DNA of 64,000 nt. Origin: Atherix ibis. Lineage: Eukaryota > Arthropoda > Insecta > Diptera > Athericidae. Made by a program: the position numbers and the translations under genes. Positions 9,491 through 19,899 of this stretch are shown one piece after another (positions within the stretch are counted from its first letter, which is position 1; each line of letters starts with the position of its first letter). A model generated the notes under the pieces. The model saw only the letters and a list, made by a program, of their open reading frames with translations, searched no databases and was not told the origin of the DNA. The DNA lies in assembly GCA_958298945.1 (NCBI GenBank), contig OY282609.1, forward strand, positions 27,129,212 through 27,193,211. The letters are read 5' to 3'.

Positions 9491-9769
9491 TCCATCCTAT
9501 TTGTTTATGCTTGTCCAAAGATGCTAAATGCCATTTGGTCACTAACTACGGCCATTTCAGAATTATAGTGGTTCCAAGACTTCTTTTAACAGGTGGTTAG
9601 TTCGCTCATTGCCGAGTACATGACCTTAAACTCAATATAATTAAACATTTTGGCTATTCAACATCCAGTTACGAGTACAGTTGGAGCCATCAAAATAGCC
9701 TTCAAGCCTTAAACACTTACATACTAGATACAGGATGAATAAAATAAACAAAAACTTTGGCCCAACAAG

Positions 9770-10062
9770 CCAGACCTTAGATCAATTATTGCTCAAACGA
9801 ATGGTAAATTTTATCATCAACGAAAGGGATCTCATCCCAAATCATCAGTTTGGCTTCAGAAAAAATCAGGTGGATCAAATCACAAATAAAGTGGAAAAAG
9901 ATCTATAAAAGGAAAAGGTGTCCCCACTAATGTTGCGCAAGCATTTGACAAGGTGTGGTATAAAAGGCTTGTCTGTAAACTGCACAGAAATCTATCAAAA
10001 CAATTCCTTGAATTGCTCGCTTCATATATTTCGGAGAGGCAGTTTAGAGTCAGGTATGGCCA
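9770..10062 (+). pseudogene. Jockey-like RT fragment, 5' half (split by RTE)
   Basis: Reverse-transcriptase remnant with ERDLIPNHQFGFRKNQ, then after a frameshift AQAFDKVWYKRLVCKL and ASYISERQFRVRYG. These correspond to the fingers and palm motifs (HQFGFR, FLDISHAFDRVW) of the intact element at 4015-6717, but the copy is diverged and carries stops. It breaks off at TATGGCCA (10055-10062), the left duplication of the RTE insertion, and resumes in frame at 11558. Confidence 0.8.
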
Positions 10063-11449
10063 AGGTATAGGAACATCTGATATTATATTAGATACTATTA
10101 CAGATTTATTTAACCAAATTTTTGAGACAGAATATATACCTCACCAGTGGACAACGTCAACTATAATACTAATACATAAAAAGGGAAATAAAGACAACAT
10201 AGCTAACTACAGACCCATCAGCCTGATGTCGAACGTTTATAAAATCTTTCCAAAATACTATTGAATCGTTTGACAAAGACTTTGGATGAAAACCAACCCA
10301 GAGAGCAAGCAGGCTTTCGCAAGGATTTTTCAACAATCGACCACATACACACCATAAAATAAGTTATCCAGAAATGTACAGAATATGATATCAATTACTA
10401 TTTGGCGTTTGTAGACTATAATAAAGCTTTTGACTCATTAAAACATACAAAAATATGTGAAGCGCTTGCAACACAAGGGGTTGAAAACAAGTACATACAA
10501 ATTGTTAAAAATATATACAATAACATGAAAGCGAAAATAAAAACAGAAAAAGTAGGTGTATACTTCCCTATAAAAAGAGGAGTCCGACAGGGAGACCCAC
10601 TATCACCCAAACTTTTCTCGACGGTGCTTGAACATATATTTAGACGTCTCGAATTGAGTCAATATGGACTAAACATCAACGGAATGCAAATAAACCATTT
10701 AAGGTTTGCAGAAGACCCGAGAAGCCTGAAAGAAATGCCTGAAACAGTTGGTGTATGAAAGTGATAAAGTCGGACTCTCCATGAATAATACAAAAATCAA
10801 AGCAATGACTAATTCCGACAAAATCACCATTACAGTCAACGGTAACAAAATAGAATACGTCGATGAATATACATACCTAGGACAGATAATATCTCCAAAA
10901 GACCTTACAACCAATGAAATAAACAACAGAGTACAATTAGCATGGAAAAGATACTGGTCTCTTAAAGAAATTGTCAAAAACCCGCAGGTACCACTTAAAG
11001 TTAAGAAAAAAATATTTGATTCCTGTATTCTACCTATCATGACACACGGATGTCAAACTTGGAGCCTAACAAAACAAAATTTCCTAGAAACCTGTCAACA
11101 AAGTATGGAGCGAAGTATGCTCAAAGTCAAGTTAAGAGACAAACAAAACTAGCAACATTACGAAACCAAACTGAAATGAAGAATGTAACATACTAAATAA
11201 GAAAATTAAAATGGAGTTGGGCAGGTCATATGATGTGGAGTAAACAAGGAAAATGGGCTAAGGATGCAACCGAATGGTGTCCAAGACAAAATAAAAGAAA
11301 GAAAGGAAGGCAGCATCTGAGATGGGAGGACGATATTCGGAAAGTAGCCGGTGTTACTTGGAAGAGGACGACTCACAACCGGAAAGTATGACAAGCTCTA
11401 GGGGAGGCCTTTGCGGAAACGCAAGACAATCTCAAAACCGGTGTCAAAT
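10063..11449 (+). pseudogene. RTE endonuclease-reverse transcriptase, C-terminal part
   Basis: Encodes the RT thumb/palm and C-terminal region. Motifs in order: PHQWTTSTIILIHKKGNKD and NYRPISLMSNVYK (10140-10245); a frameshift near 10250; NRLTKTLDENQPREQAGF; a stop at about 10360; AFVDYNKAFDSLKH (10403); IKRGVRQGDPLSPKLF (10571); LRFAED where FADD is expected (10700); a small deletion and frameshift; then VGLSMNNTK, VDEYTYLGQIISPKDL and WKRYWSLKEIVKNPQVPL. After 11150 the frame is scrambled, but WEDDI and TTW-like remnants of the C-terminus are visible around 11320-11370. The Asp-to-Glu change in the catalytic motif and the multiple frame breaks make it inactive. Confidence 0.9.
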
Positions 11450-11512
11450 AACATAAGTGTAATAGTAACTTTATTTATGTATTACTTATCAATAAGATAA
11501 TTTATAGGTTTT

Positions 11513-11549
<37 letters not shown>
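10063..11549 (+). mobile_element. 5'-truncated RTE-clade retrotransposon
   Basis: A 1.49-kb insertion bracketed by an 8-bp target-site duplication, TATGGCCA at 10055-10062 and 11550-11557. It starts inside the reverse-transcriptase domain, as expected for incomplete target-primed reverse transcription, and ends in an ATT-type microsatellite tail (from 11514), typical of RTE elements rather than a poly(A) tail. Removing the insertion and one duplication brings the two halves of the jockey-like fragment back into the same frame, which independently confirms the boundaries. Confidence 0.92.
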
Positions 11550-11552
<3 letters not shown>

Positions 11553-11553
11553 G
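11514..11553 (+). repeat. (ATT)n microsatellite, RTE 3' tail
   Basis: About 13 perfect trinucleotide units ending at the right target-site duplication. RTE-type elements characteristically terminate in short tandem repeats of this kind. Confidence 0.9.
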
Positions 11554-11557
11554 GCCA

Positions 11558-11870
11558 GTAATATTCTGATCTAAAAGATATAAGAACAGGAGTATCTCAA
11601 GGATACAAGATACATCTTTTCAAATTCATCTATTGAAAGGAACGCTAAAAAAACTGCAGAATGAATTAATTAAGTTTAACAACTGCACGAACCTATAGCG
11701 CATTAAGCTAATTGGAACAAAATCAGCGCACAATAAACTTTCCTACGGGGAAGTTGATCCTGTATATACAATGTTATCATTTATGGACAGTATCGCTAAG
11801 TATCTAGGTATAACCCTTGATACCAAACTTAAATGGAAGAAATAGATAAAAAAGAAAATGGATAAACGGA
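11558..11870 (+). pseudogene. Jockey-like RT fragment, 3' half
   Basis: Continuation of the copy at 9770-10062. It reads YSDLKDIRTGVSQG (the AGVPQGS region), then after stops LIGTKSAHNKLSYGE and SIAKYLGITLDTKLKWKK, which align with NEQKSAHVTFT and VRYLGLIFDKRLTW of the intact element. The segment that should contain YADD is missing. Identity fades after about 11870. Confidence 0.78.
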
Positions 11871-12880
11871 CACTTCTAAATTATTTGGCTGCGGAGTGCC
11901 ATAGGGAGGATTTGGGGATCGGTCAGGCAGAGAAGCACCCTCTAAGTCTCTCCCAGGATTTTAGGTTTTAGAGCTATTAAAATTTTTCGTTATATAATTT
12001 TGTAATATTTTTCAATATTTTTTTTATTTTTTATATTTTTGAGACAAATTTGAATCTTTCCAATTTTTATACCTTCCTCCTCATAATCGTATTTTTTATC
12101 TTTTTCCGAATTTTTATTTTTTATTTTTGTATTAAGTAAATTTTTTTTGTGCATTGCCTTTCCATTCTTTCTTCTTCCGCCTTCTTCCCCTGCCAAGGCG
12201 AACTTAACACCTTTGGATGACTTCATTATCCCCTATATATTTTGGCATGATTTTTTTCTGGTCAAAGTATGTGTGTAAGCACATCTTCGCTTAAACTTCG
12301 AACATTTAACATGGCACATTCAAAGGAGATGTTTTTATAGGGTCTCACTTAATATGTTTTGACATTTTCAACACACTAAGGAAGGAGGGTGTGGGGGCTT
12401 AGGAATATTGCGTATGCATAAACAAAAATTATTTTTTTTATTTTATTTCGTTTTCTTTTTTTTCTAAATTGAGATTTTTCATTAAAATAAATAATTTTTT
12501 CATCAAAAATATGAATACAGATAGCTTAAAGTAGTTTATTGATATTCATTTTTAGCATCGAATACGTTTTATGAATATAAATTCATATTTTTCTACCTTG
12601 TCCTACCTGAGAAACTAAACAACATGCTTATATACTTTCCCCTAACTGTTTTCATGTTAAATAAAATGAGAAAGAAAAAAAAACGAAATTCCTTATGGAA
12701 AAAAATATTATCAATTTGCATAAATATTATTAAAAAAATATGTGAAAAGTTTTGGATTTGTTTATCGTCATTCAATTATTATTCATGTTGTACTTCTTCC
12801 AATATACTGAAAATTACTACTTATTCTACGAGTGTTGAAATTTGTACTATATTTTCAAATACAAAATGCTTTTTATATTC
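11871..12880. other. Spacer; possible tail of the jockey-like copy, then AT-rich
   Basis: The first ~100 bases are GC-richer and may still belong to the preceding retroelement. The rest is A/T-rich; a 78-codon Lys/Asn-rich open frame on the - strand (11990-12226) is compositionally biased and not convincing as a gene. Confidence 0.5.
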
Positions 12881-12980
12881 CAGGTTGAATTTAGATTTTA
12901 ATAACATTTGTCTGTTGGCATTGGACAATCGCAGAGAGTAGTCCATAACAATTTATTTTTAAGCATTTAACGCCATAAAT
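12881..12980 (+). mobile_element. Fragment of DD41D-type mariner 5' end
   Basis: About 100 bp matching the start regions of the elements at 13467 and 22406. Shared words include ACATTTGTCTGTTGG, a TTTGACAG-like stretch, and CATAACAATTTAT followed by AGCATTTAACGCC. It lacks the terminal repeat and everything downstream, so it is a relic of a third copy. Confidence 0.7.
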
Positions 12981-13029
12981 AATTAACACATTTCATTTAT
13001 ATAATAATAAAAAATATGCGGACGATATA

Positions 13030-13466
13030 GTTTGGAAATCTAAGTTCTTCTAGTCCTGGTTCAAAAGGTGGAAATAAAGGGTGCATAAATAAATATGTGC
13101 TTTGCCGGGAACAGATTCCTGAGTAACCCTAAAGGATAATAATATTTCACAAGGAACAAATGTGTGTTACCTTAGATTTACAAACGTCAAATTGTCACTC
13201 CTTTATACTAAAATAAAAAGGAGTGAACTGAATGGTCGATACAAAAATTTACAACGACTCCTAGACAAACGGTCAAAACTGGGAATAAGTGGTACTTAAA
13301 CTGATTTGGACTTATAAAGTCGAACTGTGTGGTTCGACTAGTCATTCCAATTCGCATCGAATCCAATTCTTACAATCCCAAATTCTTCGAAAAAAATTGC
13401 CAATCCTTTTTTTTTGTCACATAATCCTTTAGAAAGAAAACTATTCCCTTCCACCTTTCCATTATA
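13030..13466 (+). pseudogene. Decayed jockey-type ORF2 C-terminal region
   Basis: Closely related to the intact element. It reads SWFKRWK, a short open stretch around YLRFTNVKLSLLYTKIKR, SELNGRYKNLQRLLDKRSKL, then HNPLERKLFPSTFPLY, matching ETWFKRW, RRELNGRYKQFLRLLDSKSKL and HPNPLGRELFTPTLPVY of ORF2. Stops and indels interrupt it. Its 3' end is cut off exactly where the mariner at 13467 begins, at TA 13465-13466. Confidence 0.85.
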
Positions 13467-14090
13467 CAGGGTACTTATTTATTGCAGGTTGTTTGGCCGC
13501 CATTTTGGTTTTAATGACATTTGTCTTTTGGTATTTGACAGTTGCAGAGAGTGGTCAATAACAATTTATTATGGAGCATTTTATCCCGCAAAAAAATTTT
13601 ATTTAAATAATTATTCAATTGTAAATACGCGGAGAAAATTATGTGACTTTTTTGGTGTTAAGCACACTTCGACTTGCTTGGCTTTGTTAATAAACAGAAT
13701 AGCTGCTATTGGAGTACTGAAAATCCTCAACTCATACACCAAAAACTACCAAACCATCATAGAGTAACTTTATGGTGCAGCATTATTGGCCAGTTAATGG
13801 CGATCGTTATCGGGACATGTTGGAAAACTTTCTTCTATCCAAATTGGATCAATTAGGCTTACAGAATATGTGGTTTCAAAAAGACGATGCCACATCACAC
13901 ACACAACACGTGCTACGATCCAAATTGTGAGAGACATTTTTCCTGGCCGAATAATGTCAAAAAGTGGTGATATCGATTAGCCCCCATGATCCTCTGATTT
14001 GAACCCTCTCAATTCCTTCGTATGGAAAAGATATACACTAATAAAAGTTATTAAAGAAAAACTTCCACCTGAAACATAAAACGCACCCTG
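13467..14090 (+). mobile_element. Internally deleted DD41D-type mariner
   Basis: A 624-bp non-autonomous Tc1/mariner element inserted at TA (13465-13466, 14091-14092). Both ends begin CAGGGT, with further partial inverted similarity. The left 170 bp match the 5' region of the copy at 22406; about 350 bp coding for the DNA-binding part are then missing, and homology resumes near 13668 with LLINRIAAIGVLKI in the frame homologous to the catalytic core. QKDDATSHT keeps the second catalytic Asp, followed by FPGRIMSKSGDID and a broken third motif. Frameshifts and stops make it inactive. Its left end is fused to jockey-type coding sequence, making a chimeric 117-codon open frame at 13414-13767. Confidence 0.82.
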
Positions 14091-14092
14091 TA

Positions 14093-14780
14093 CTTGTGAA
14101 TTAGAATTGTTTGAAACAAAAATTTTACTCTGAAAAATTTCCAATGAAGAAATAAATTTAAAAAAAAATATTTTTAAAATAAAAAACTAAACCATATTCA
14201 CCATCGCATATGTGTATGTTATATAATAAAAATGACATAATTAAAAAGATATTATTGAAAACAATCTTTGATCATCTTCAAATATCTGTAAAGTATTTTT
14301 ATTTAGACAGTTTTTTTTCCTAATTATTTTAATACATTTTATTTTAGCTATCAAATTATGCTTTTCTCTAATTACTAGTCGAGTATTTTTTTTAAAAAAA
14401 TATTATCAAATTACGAATGGTCAAAATTTTTTTTATGGTTCTTGCCTTATAAAAATTAGTTTTTTTTTTTGTTAGAATAAAAAGTTTCTATGATAATTTA
14501 TCAATTAAAAGATTAAGAAAAACCTCTCCAGATGGCATGCACATAATTTCTTATCATTATTCGTATTTTTTTCATAGCTGTTCACTTTTTATGAATATTT
14601 CGGATATTAATTATGTCAATGGATATATTGTTTTCTTATATAACTACAAGTTTAGTACAAAAAATTGTTTCTGGTACATATTCCAATACTGCAGTTCTTG
14701 TCAACATCATAAACTTCTTTCACAAAAGCAAAGCTCCCAAATATGATCTGATCATCTTGAATAGATACGAAAAAAACTCT
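14093..14780. other. AT-rich spacer, no gene seen
   Basis: A/T-rich sequence without recognisable motifs; short open frames are not convincing. Confidence 0.5.
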
Positions 14781-14789
14781 CTAAAAGAA

Positions 14790-15470
14790 TAACAGTAATT
14801 CCATCCTTCAAAATGCTTATTTTGCAATCCTCTGGAAATTTGCAATTATTAAGCACAACAAATCAATTAGCTGTCCCACTTCTTACATACCAATTAGTCT
14901 CCTTCTGAACTATCCAAAAATAATACCAAACCTATCCTCAAATTTAATTAACAATCATTAATTTGGTTTCCACTTCGAATACTCTACTACCCAGTAGTAT
15001 CAACTAATTGTCAATTTCGCTGCAAAATAAAAGATTATTGTTCCAGTGTGTTTTTAGATATTTGTCAATCTATTGGTTTTTGGCTTACTTTACATAAGCA
15101 AGAGGATCTCTTCTTTATATTACCTAATACCTACATCATTTCTGTCAAACCGGTATTTTAACAAACAAAAATGAACCTAGCAAACTCTCAAATAACTATC
15201 CGATATTTTCTGGGGTTACGCAAGGAAGTGCACTTTACATCATCCTCTACAATAAATAAACTTGGAATATTCCTATCTGTCCTAACGCATACTTTGGTAC
15301 AAATGTAGGTGATCCCCAACATGGTTCCAATATTCTTCAAACTGAAATGCAAATCCTCCAGAACTAGTTTTTAAGCCGAAAATAAAAAATAACGAACGCA
15401 AATGTGTCCATGTAACTTTTACAACTGTTCAAAAAGAAAAATACTTCGTCAAATTATCGATTTACTCTTA
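14790..15470 (+). pseudogene. Very decayed jockey-like RT fragment
   Basis: Motif traces keep the order of a jockey RT: SYIPISLLLNYPKIIPNL (as SYRPISLLPMLSKILEKL), FGFHFEYSTTQ (as FGFRPEHSTIQ), a GLRKEVHFTSS region where GVPQGSILG should be, and ERKCVHVTFTTVQKE (as NEQKSAHVTFTLCRE). Each is in a different frame with many stops, indicating great age. No single motif is conclusive; the conserved order is the main support. Confidence 0.6.
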
Positions 15471-15639
15471 CAGTAAATTGTCGATAGAAAATTATTATTC
15501 ATTGTAAACGTAAATTTTTTTTTTAAATTATCCTAAACTTCCCTCCCAATAAACACCCCTGTTTGTAAGATAATCTCACACTATCTCGAACGTTGATGAA
15601 TAATATCTAAATAGGAATGAAAGCATACAAAATAGTGGG

Positions 15640-16200
15640 GGAGTTCCGTAAGGCCTGGTTCTCGGCTGACTATTAGTGACTGCCACATTATTTCAAGGCT
15701 ATCGCTTCAACACTTCGGAGTTCAGATAGATGACAATTCAGACTTTGGTAAACATCTGAAAATCGTTACTGTAATAGCAAGTTCAGTTTTGACTACCTTA
15801 GCAAGGAGCATGCCTTACATCGGAGCACCCAAATATAGCCAACGCTGGCTTCTGTCCACCGTTATCAGTTCTATGGTACTCGACGGCCGATGGCTGTATA
15901 TCGAGAGTATTACACACTGTCTTGTACCGACTTTTTGGAAGATGAGAAAGTCAGGATCTATTGTTGAGACGGAATCAATATTGGAATTTATGGGTTTATC
16001 GAAATTATTAATTGCTGATGATCTTAGGGCTGGTGAACGGGATATGTTTGCTTCGCTCTAAACTGGACGATGATGCGAAATGTTCTACTTGCCGTCCGCC
16101 ATAATTGAGGATGTAAATCATAACTTTTTGCACTCTGCTCGCTTTACTGGAGAAAGAAAGAAACCTCAAAAAATCGTCGATCTAAAATGGAATACTTGAA
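15640..16200 (+). pseudogene. R1-type non-LTR retrotransposon fragment
   Basis: Begins with GGVP-stop-GLVLG, a decayed GVPQGSVLGP motif, then loses about 80-100 codons including YADD. It continues open from about 15710 to 16061 with FGVQIDDNSDFGKHLKIV and LARSMPYIGAPKYSQRWLL, the thumb and post-RT signature of R1/LOA-type elements (LGV-ID, AL-RLMPN-GGP---RR-LL). The residues after VISSMVLDG no longer match. It is a different clade from the jockey copies around it. R1 itself inserts in 28S rDNA, but no rDNA is visible here, so this would be a dispersed relative. Confidence 0.68.
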
Positions 16201-17205
16201 AAAATGGTAGCCTCGCAGGCATGTTGAATGAGTCATGAGGTAAAGGTGAGAAAAAGATAGCTTATAGCCTAAAAAAACCCAATAGGCTTGAAGATCGCTT
16301 ACTCGTTGTCAAATAATGCCTAACGATTGTCCCATAGAAAGGAGAGCGAATTTTAGTGGTTAAAAATTTCGCACACTGTAAGGCTCATCAGTTTTTTCTC
16401 TGCATCCTCATAAAAAAAAGGATTTTTTTCTCGTTTGGTAAAAAATATTTAGAAAAAAAAAACAATTTAAGAAATTTACCCAATAATCTATTAAAATACA
16501 ATTTTTTATTTTGCTTAAACTAGACCTTAAAATGGGTCCTTTAAATTACAAATATACTCGCATATTTTATTCAATTCCTAATGAACTCCTTTAAATATTT
16601 ATTCCTACCAAATAATACTAAATTTCCATGAGTTTACTCGTATAATTTCATTTATACACAAAAATATGGAAAATATTAAAATAAACAATTTTTGAATAAA
16701 GAAAAACTCTTAAACCATTCAATAATGACACAACAAACCACATTTCTGAATATTGTGTATTGGAGAGAATCCTATTCATGATAACATTTTCTGCAAATTC
16801 TGAATCACATTAAATTGATTCTACATTCAACGCTATTTTGCATAATTCCGACGAGGTTTACTTTACGAAATTACGAGTATTTAAGAAAAATTGTGTACTT
16901 TTACAATTAAAATACTTCCCATCCTGCCTTTTATTAATTAATCCCTTTCGTTTTTTTCTCAAATTCCATCGCGATTGAGTTTCTAATTATTTCTTCCGAT
17001 AGTTTTTTTTCCCTTTTCTTTAAACTTCTTCAATTTTATTTTATAATTAAAACAAAACTTCAAATTAACAAAATAAATTTCACAGTTTTATTTCTGCGTT
17101 AACGAATATTAATTAATTATATACAAAAATTAATTAACAACAAATGAGAGCATAATTAAATTGTAGAAATCGAAGTTGAACAGGTAAGTAAATATGAATC
17201 CAATT
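16201..17205. other. AT-rich spacer, no gene seen
   Basis: Homopolymer-rich A/T sequence with no convincing reading frames or motifs. Confidence 0.5.
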
Positions 17206-17208
17206 AAA

Positions 17209-17724
17209 TTTTCGTAATAATTCTTAGAAGATTTTTACGTTCGAATATCTTCAGCATAAATTGAAAATATCTAAAATAAAAATCTTTCTACAATCCCTAA
17301 ATTTTCGAATTTCATAATGAGAAGCTATCAAAAGGCTCTTCATTTGTGTATTTTCCATACTAGGAATTTTATTATTTTTAAATAATAAAATTTCCTAGTT
17401 TTGGAAATTATTGCATAATATCAATATTTTTAATTTTTAATTTTTTAATGCTCCTCTTTAAAAGGTTTTAAAAGTAAAAGAATATTTTAATAACAAAAAA
17501 AGACATTATTGTATTTTTATAACCTAACTTTTTTTTTTATCTGCAACTAAAATTTTTTGTAATAAGTTTTTGTAGTTGTCTGTATCGTGACGCACCTATT
17601 TTTTTTCTTAAATAATATAGCCATTAATAAGTATGGAAAGGGGTGGTTCTTGGCAAAGAGTAAAAGTAACATGAACACTTTTTTTTCTAAACCAGTTTTT
17701 AAGGAAATCAATAATCGTATGATT
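17209..17724. repeat. Tandem segmental duplication, copy 1
   Basis: A 0.5-kb unit starting TTTTCGTAATAATTCTTAG and ending AATAATCGTATGATT. It is nearly identical to 17727-18230 (start offset 518). The only sizeable difference is at 17380-17412, where this copy carries the second arm of a hairpin. It includes part of the decayed jockey RT on the - strand. Confidence 0.93.
17360..17398. repeat. Hairpin present in only one duplication copy
   Basis: CTAGGAATTTTATTATTT is followed after a 1-2 nt centre by its reverse complement with one extra T. Copy 2 (near 17878) has the left arm but a different right side (AAAATCCCTAGTGTACTC), so the palindrome arose or was lost after the duplication. Confidence 0.85.
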
Positions 17725-18330
17725 ATTTTTCGTAATAATTCTTAGAAGATTTTTACGTTCGAATATCTTCAGCATAAATTGAAAATATCTAAAGTAAAAA
17801 TCTTTCTACAATCCCTAAATTTTCGAATTTCATAATGAGAAGCTATCAAAAGGCTCTTCATTTGTGTATTTTCCATACTAGGAATTTTATTATTTTTAAA
17901 ATCCCTAGTGTACTCAGAAAAATTGCATAATATCAATATTTTTAATTTTTTAATGCTCCTCTTTAAAAGGTTTTAAAAGTAAAAGAATATTTTAATAACA
18001 AAAAAAGACATTATTGTATTTTTATAACCTAACTTTTTTTTTTATCTGCAACTAAAATTTTTTGTAATAAGTTTTTGTAGTTGTCTGTATCGTGACGCAC
18101 CTATTTTTTTTCTTAAATAATATAGCCATTAATAAGTATGGAAAGGGGTGGTTCTTGGCAAAGAGTAAAAGTAACATGAACACTTTTTTTTCTAAACCAG
18201 TTTTTAAGGAAATCAATAATCGTATGATTTTGTAAATCGTGGGACGCAGTATATTGGTTTTAGTGACGTGCCAGGATGGCAGTGTCATCGGCATATATAT
18301 TTATTAAGGTTTTAGCGTTGGAAGGAGTAT
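17535..18330 (-). pseudogene. Jockey-type RT fragment with A-rich 3' end (composite part 2)
   Basis: Reading the - strand from about 18310: INIYADDTAILARH (catalytic YADD intact), then FLKNWFRKKSVHVTFTLCQE and a region ending NYKNLLQKILVADKKK. It corresponds to TYADDTAILTHH, ETWFKRW and SAHVTFTLCRE of the intact ORF2. The coding similarity runs into an A-rich stretch (T run at about 18038 in copy 2 and 17530 in copy 1), which could be a poly(A) tail. The portion below about 18230 is doubled by the tandem duplication. The same fragment with the same ends occurs at 56225-56560. Confidence 0.83.
17727..18230. repeat. Tandem segmental duplication, copy 2
   Basis: Second copy of the unit at 17209-17724, with very few substitutions and a ~14-bp length difference. 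Its end continues into TTGTAAATCGTGGGACG, the natural continuation of the jockey fragment, so copy 2 is the ancestral junction on that side. Confidence 0.93.
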
Positions 18331-18579
18331 CGTAGGAGAAAAAAATTGAATTTAAAATTTAGTAAACAGGTTATCAGCTGAAGAATAAGAAAATTTCAAA
18401 ATTAAATTTGTAAAAAAAAAAAAAATTAAGAATATCCTTTCTTGGAAATTTTGTTTAGGATTTATATTTTTATATACAATAATTATTATTTTTTAGTGGA
18501 ATCAATTGAGTTTTTTATTTTTTTATCTATAATAAGCAGATTTACATAACATTTTAATTAATAATCTTATGCATCATGA

Positions 18580-19895
18580 AGTGGGAGTAAACACCCATTG
18601 GCATTTCTCCAACCAACGTAAGTTAGATTCCTCTAGAAAATCTCTAGGTCATTTATCTGTTTAAGTGTCCGATGACTGTTTTCGGAGAGGGCAGTACTGG
18701 ATAATTCTCTTGCAAGTAGATTATGATGATAGGATAAACGGAAGTGAAATTTTTGATAGCAGGAAATGCACAGGTCCTGAACAAAGGAAAAATTTACATC
18801 ACGATGTATTACGTTGCTGCGAATATAAAATAGGGCATCAAGAATTTTACGAAGGATCTTGGACTGTTAGGCCTGGATTGGAACGTTTTGTTGAACCCCA
18901 AAATTCAATTTCATATGTCCAAATAGGTTTTATAATTGTATTGTATATTAGAAGTTTACTTTTGATTGTTAGTTTCAAGCGTTGGTCCAATAGTCTAAGA
19001 AGTTGTCAAGTTTTTCTAGTCTAGTATAAGGGTTCTATTTTAATGGCTTGTCCAAGTAAAGTCCCAAATAATTTACTTTATCATATTGTGGAATCATGTT
19101 GCTGTTAAGGTATAAAAGTAAAGGTTTTCTCTAGGACACAGTGAGAAGGAAATGTGAGTTCTCTTCTGTTCATTTACCCTCTAATCTCCATCTCTTAAAC
19201 CAGGATTGAAGATTTTGAATATGGGATTATAAATTGCTGGAAACTACTCGTATATCAGAATTTGTATGGGTAGAAAGTATGGTCGTATCATATGTATAAG
19301 TAGTAATGACAGTATTAGGATCAGATGGGATATCATGGGTATAAATATTATATAAAATGGGACCAAGCAAACTCCCTTGCGGCACTCCGGCTAGAATAGA
19401 ATATATTTCTGAGGATTCTGAGTTAATTGCAATTTGAAAATGACGTTGGAAAATATTGTATGAATTTATGATAAGGTAGTATGTTAAAGGAAGAGAGCTC
19501 TTGAGTTTCCAGAGGAATACGTCAAAAGCTTGGGCGATATATGAAAATACTCTAGCCTCTCAAGAGAGGATGCAATGTGATCAACAATGCAATGGCATTT
19601 CTAGAATGTGAAGTGTTCAGATCGGAAGCCAACTTAGGAGGCTGATAGGTCTAGAGGAACAGGTTTATTTGGCTTAGGAATCATTTTAATGACAGAAAAT
19701 TTCCAGAATAAAAGGAAATAAAATGTGCGCAGGATACCATTGAAAATGTATTTATTTAATTAAAACTAAAGTTTTTCGAGAAATTTCCTTCAGGATAAGA
19801 GCTATTATTAGATCATAACCAGGAGCTTTTTTATTGAGAACGCGCAGAATAGTAGATTTAATTTCCAGAGGAGTCCGAACCAAAAGTTTTAGTTA
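18580..19895 (-). pseudogene. Jockey-type ORF2 fragment (composite part 1)
   Basis: On the - strand the copy contains a degraded AFDRVW region, then ILAGVPQGSLLGPILYNIYT followed by HDIPSD; TYTYDTTIL where TYADDTAIL is expected; SWFKRWRLEGK; YDKVNYLGLYLDK; ILRKILDALFYIRSN; and HRDVNFSFVQDLCIS. It runs from the RT fingers to the C-terminus with several stops and shifts. The catalytic motif has lost its first Asp. It lies upstream, in transcript sense, of the fragment at 17535-18330, and the pair recurs at 56.2-58.1 kb. Confidence 0.88.
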
Positions 19896-19899
19896 AGAA

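Noticed and set aside
11990..12226. 78-codon open frame on the - strand
   Set aside because: Lys/Asn/Glu-rich composition expected from A/T-rich DNA; no motif or supporting signals.
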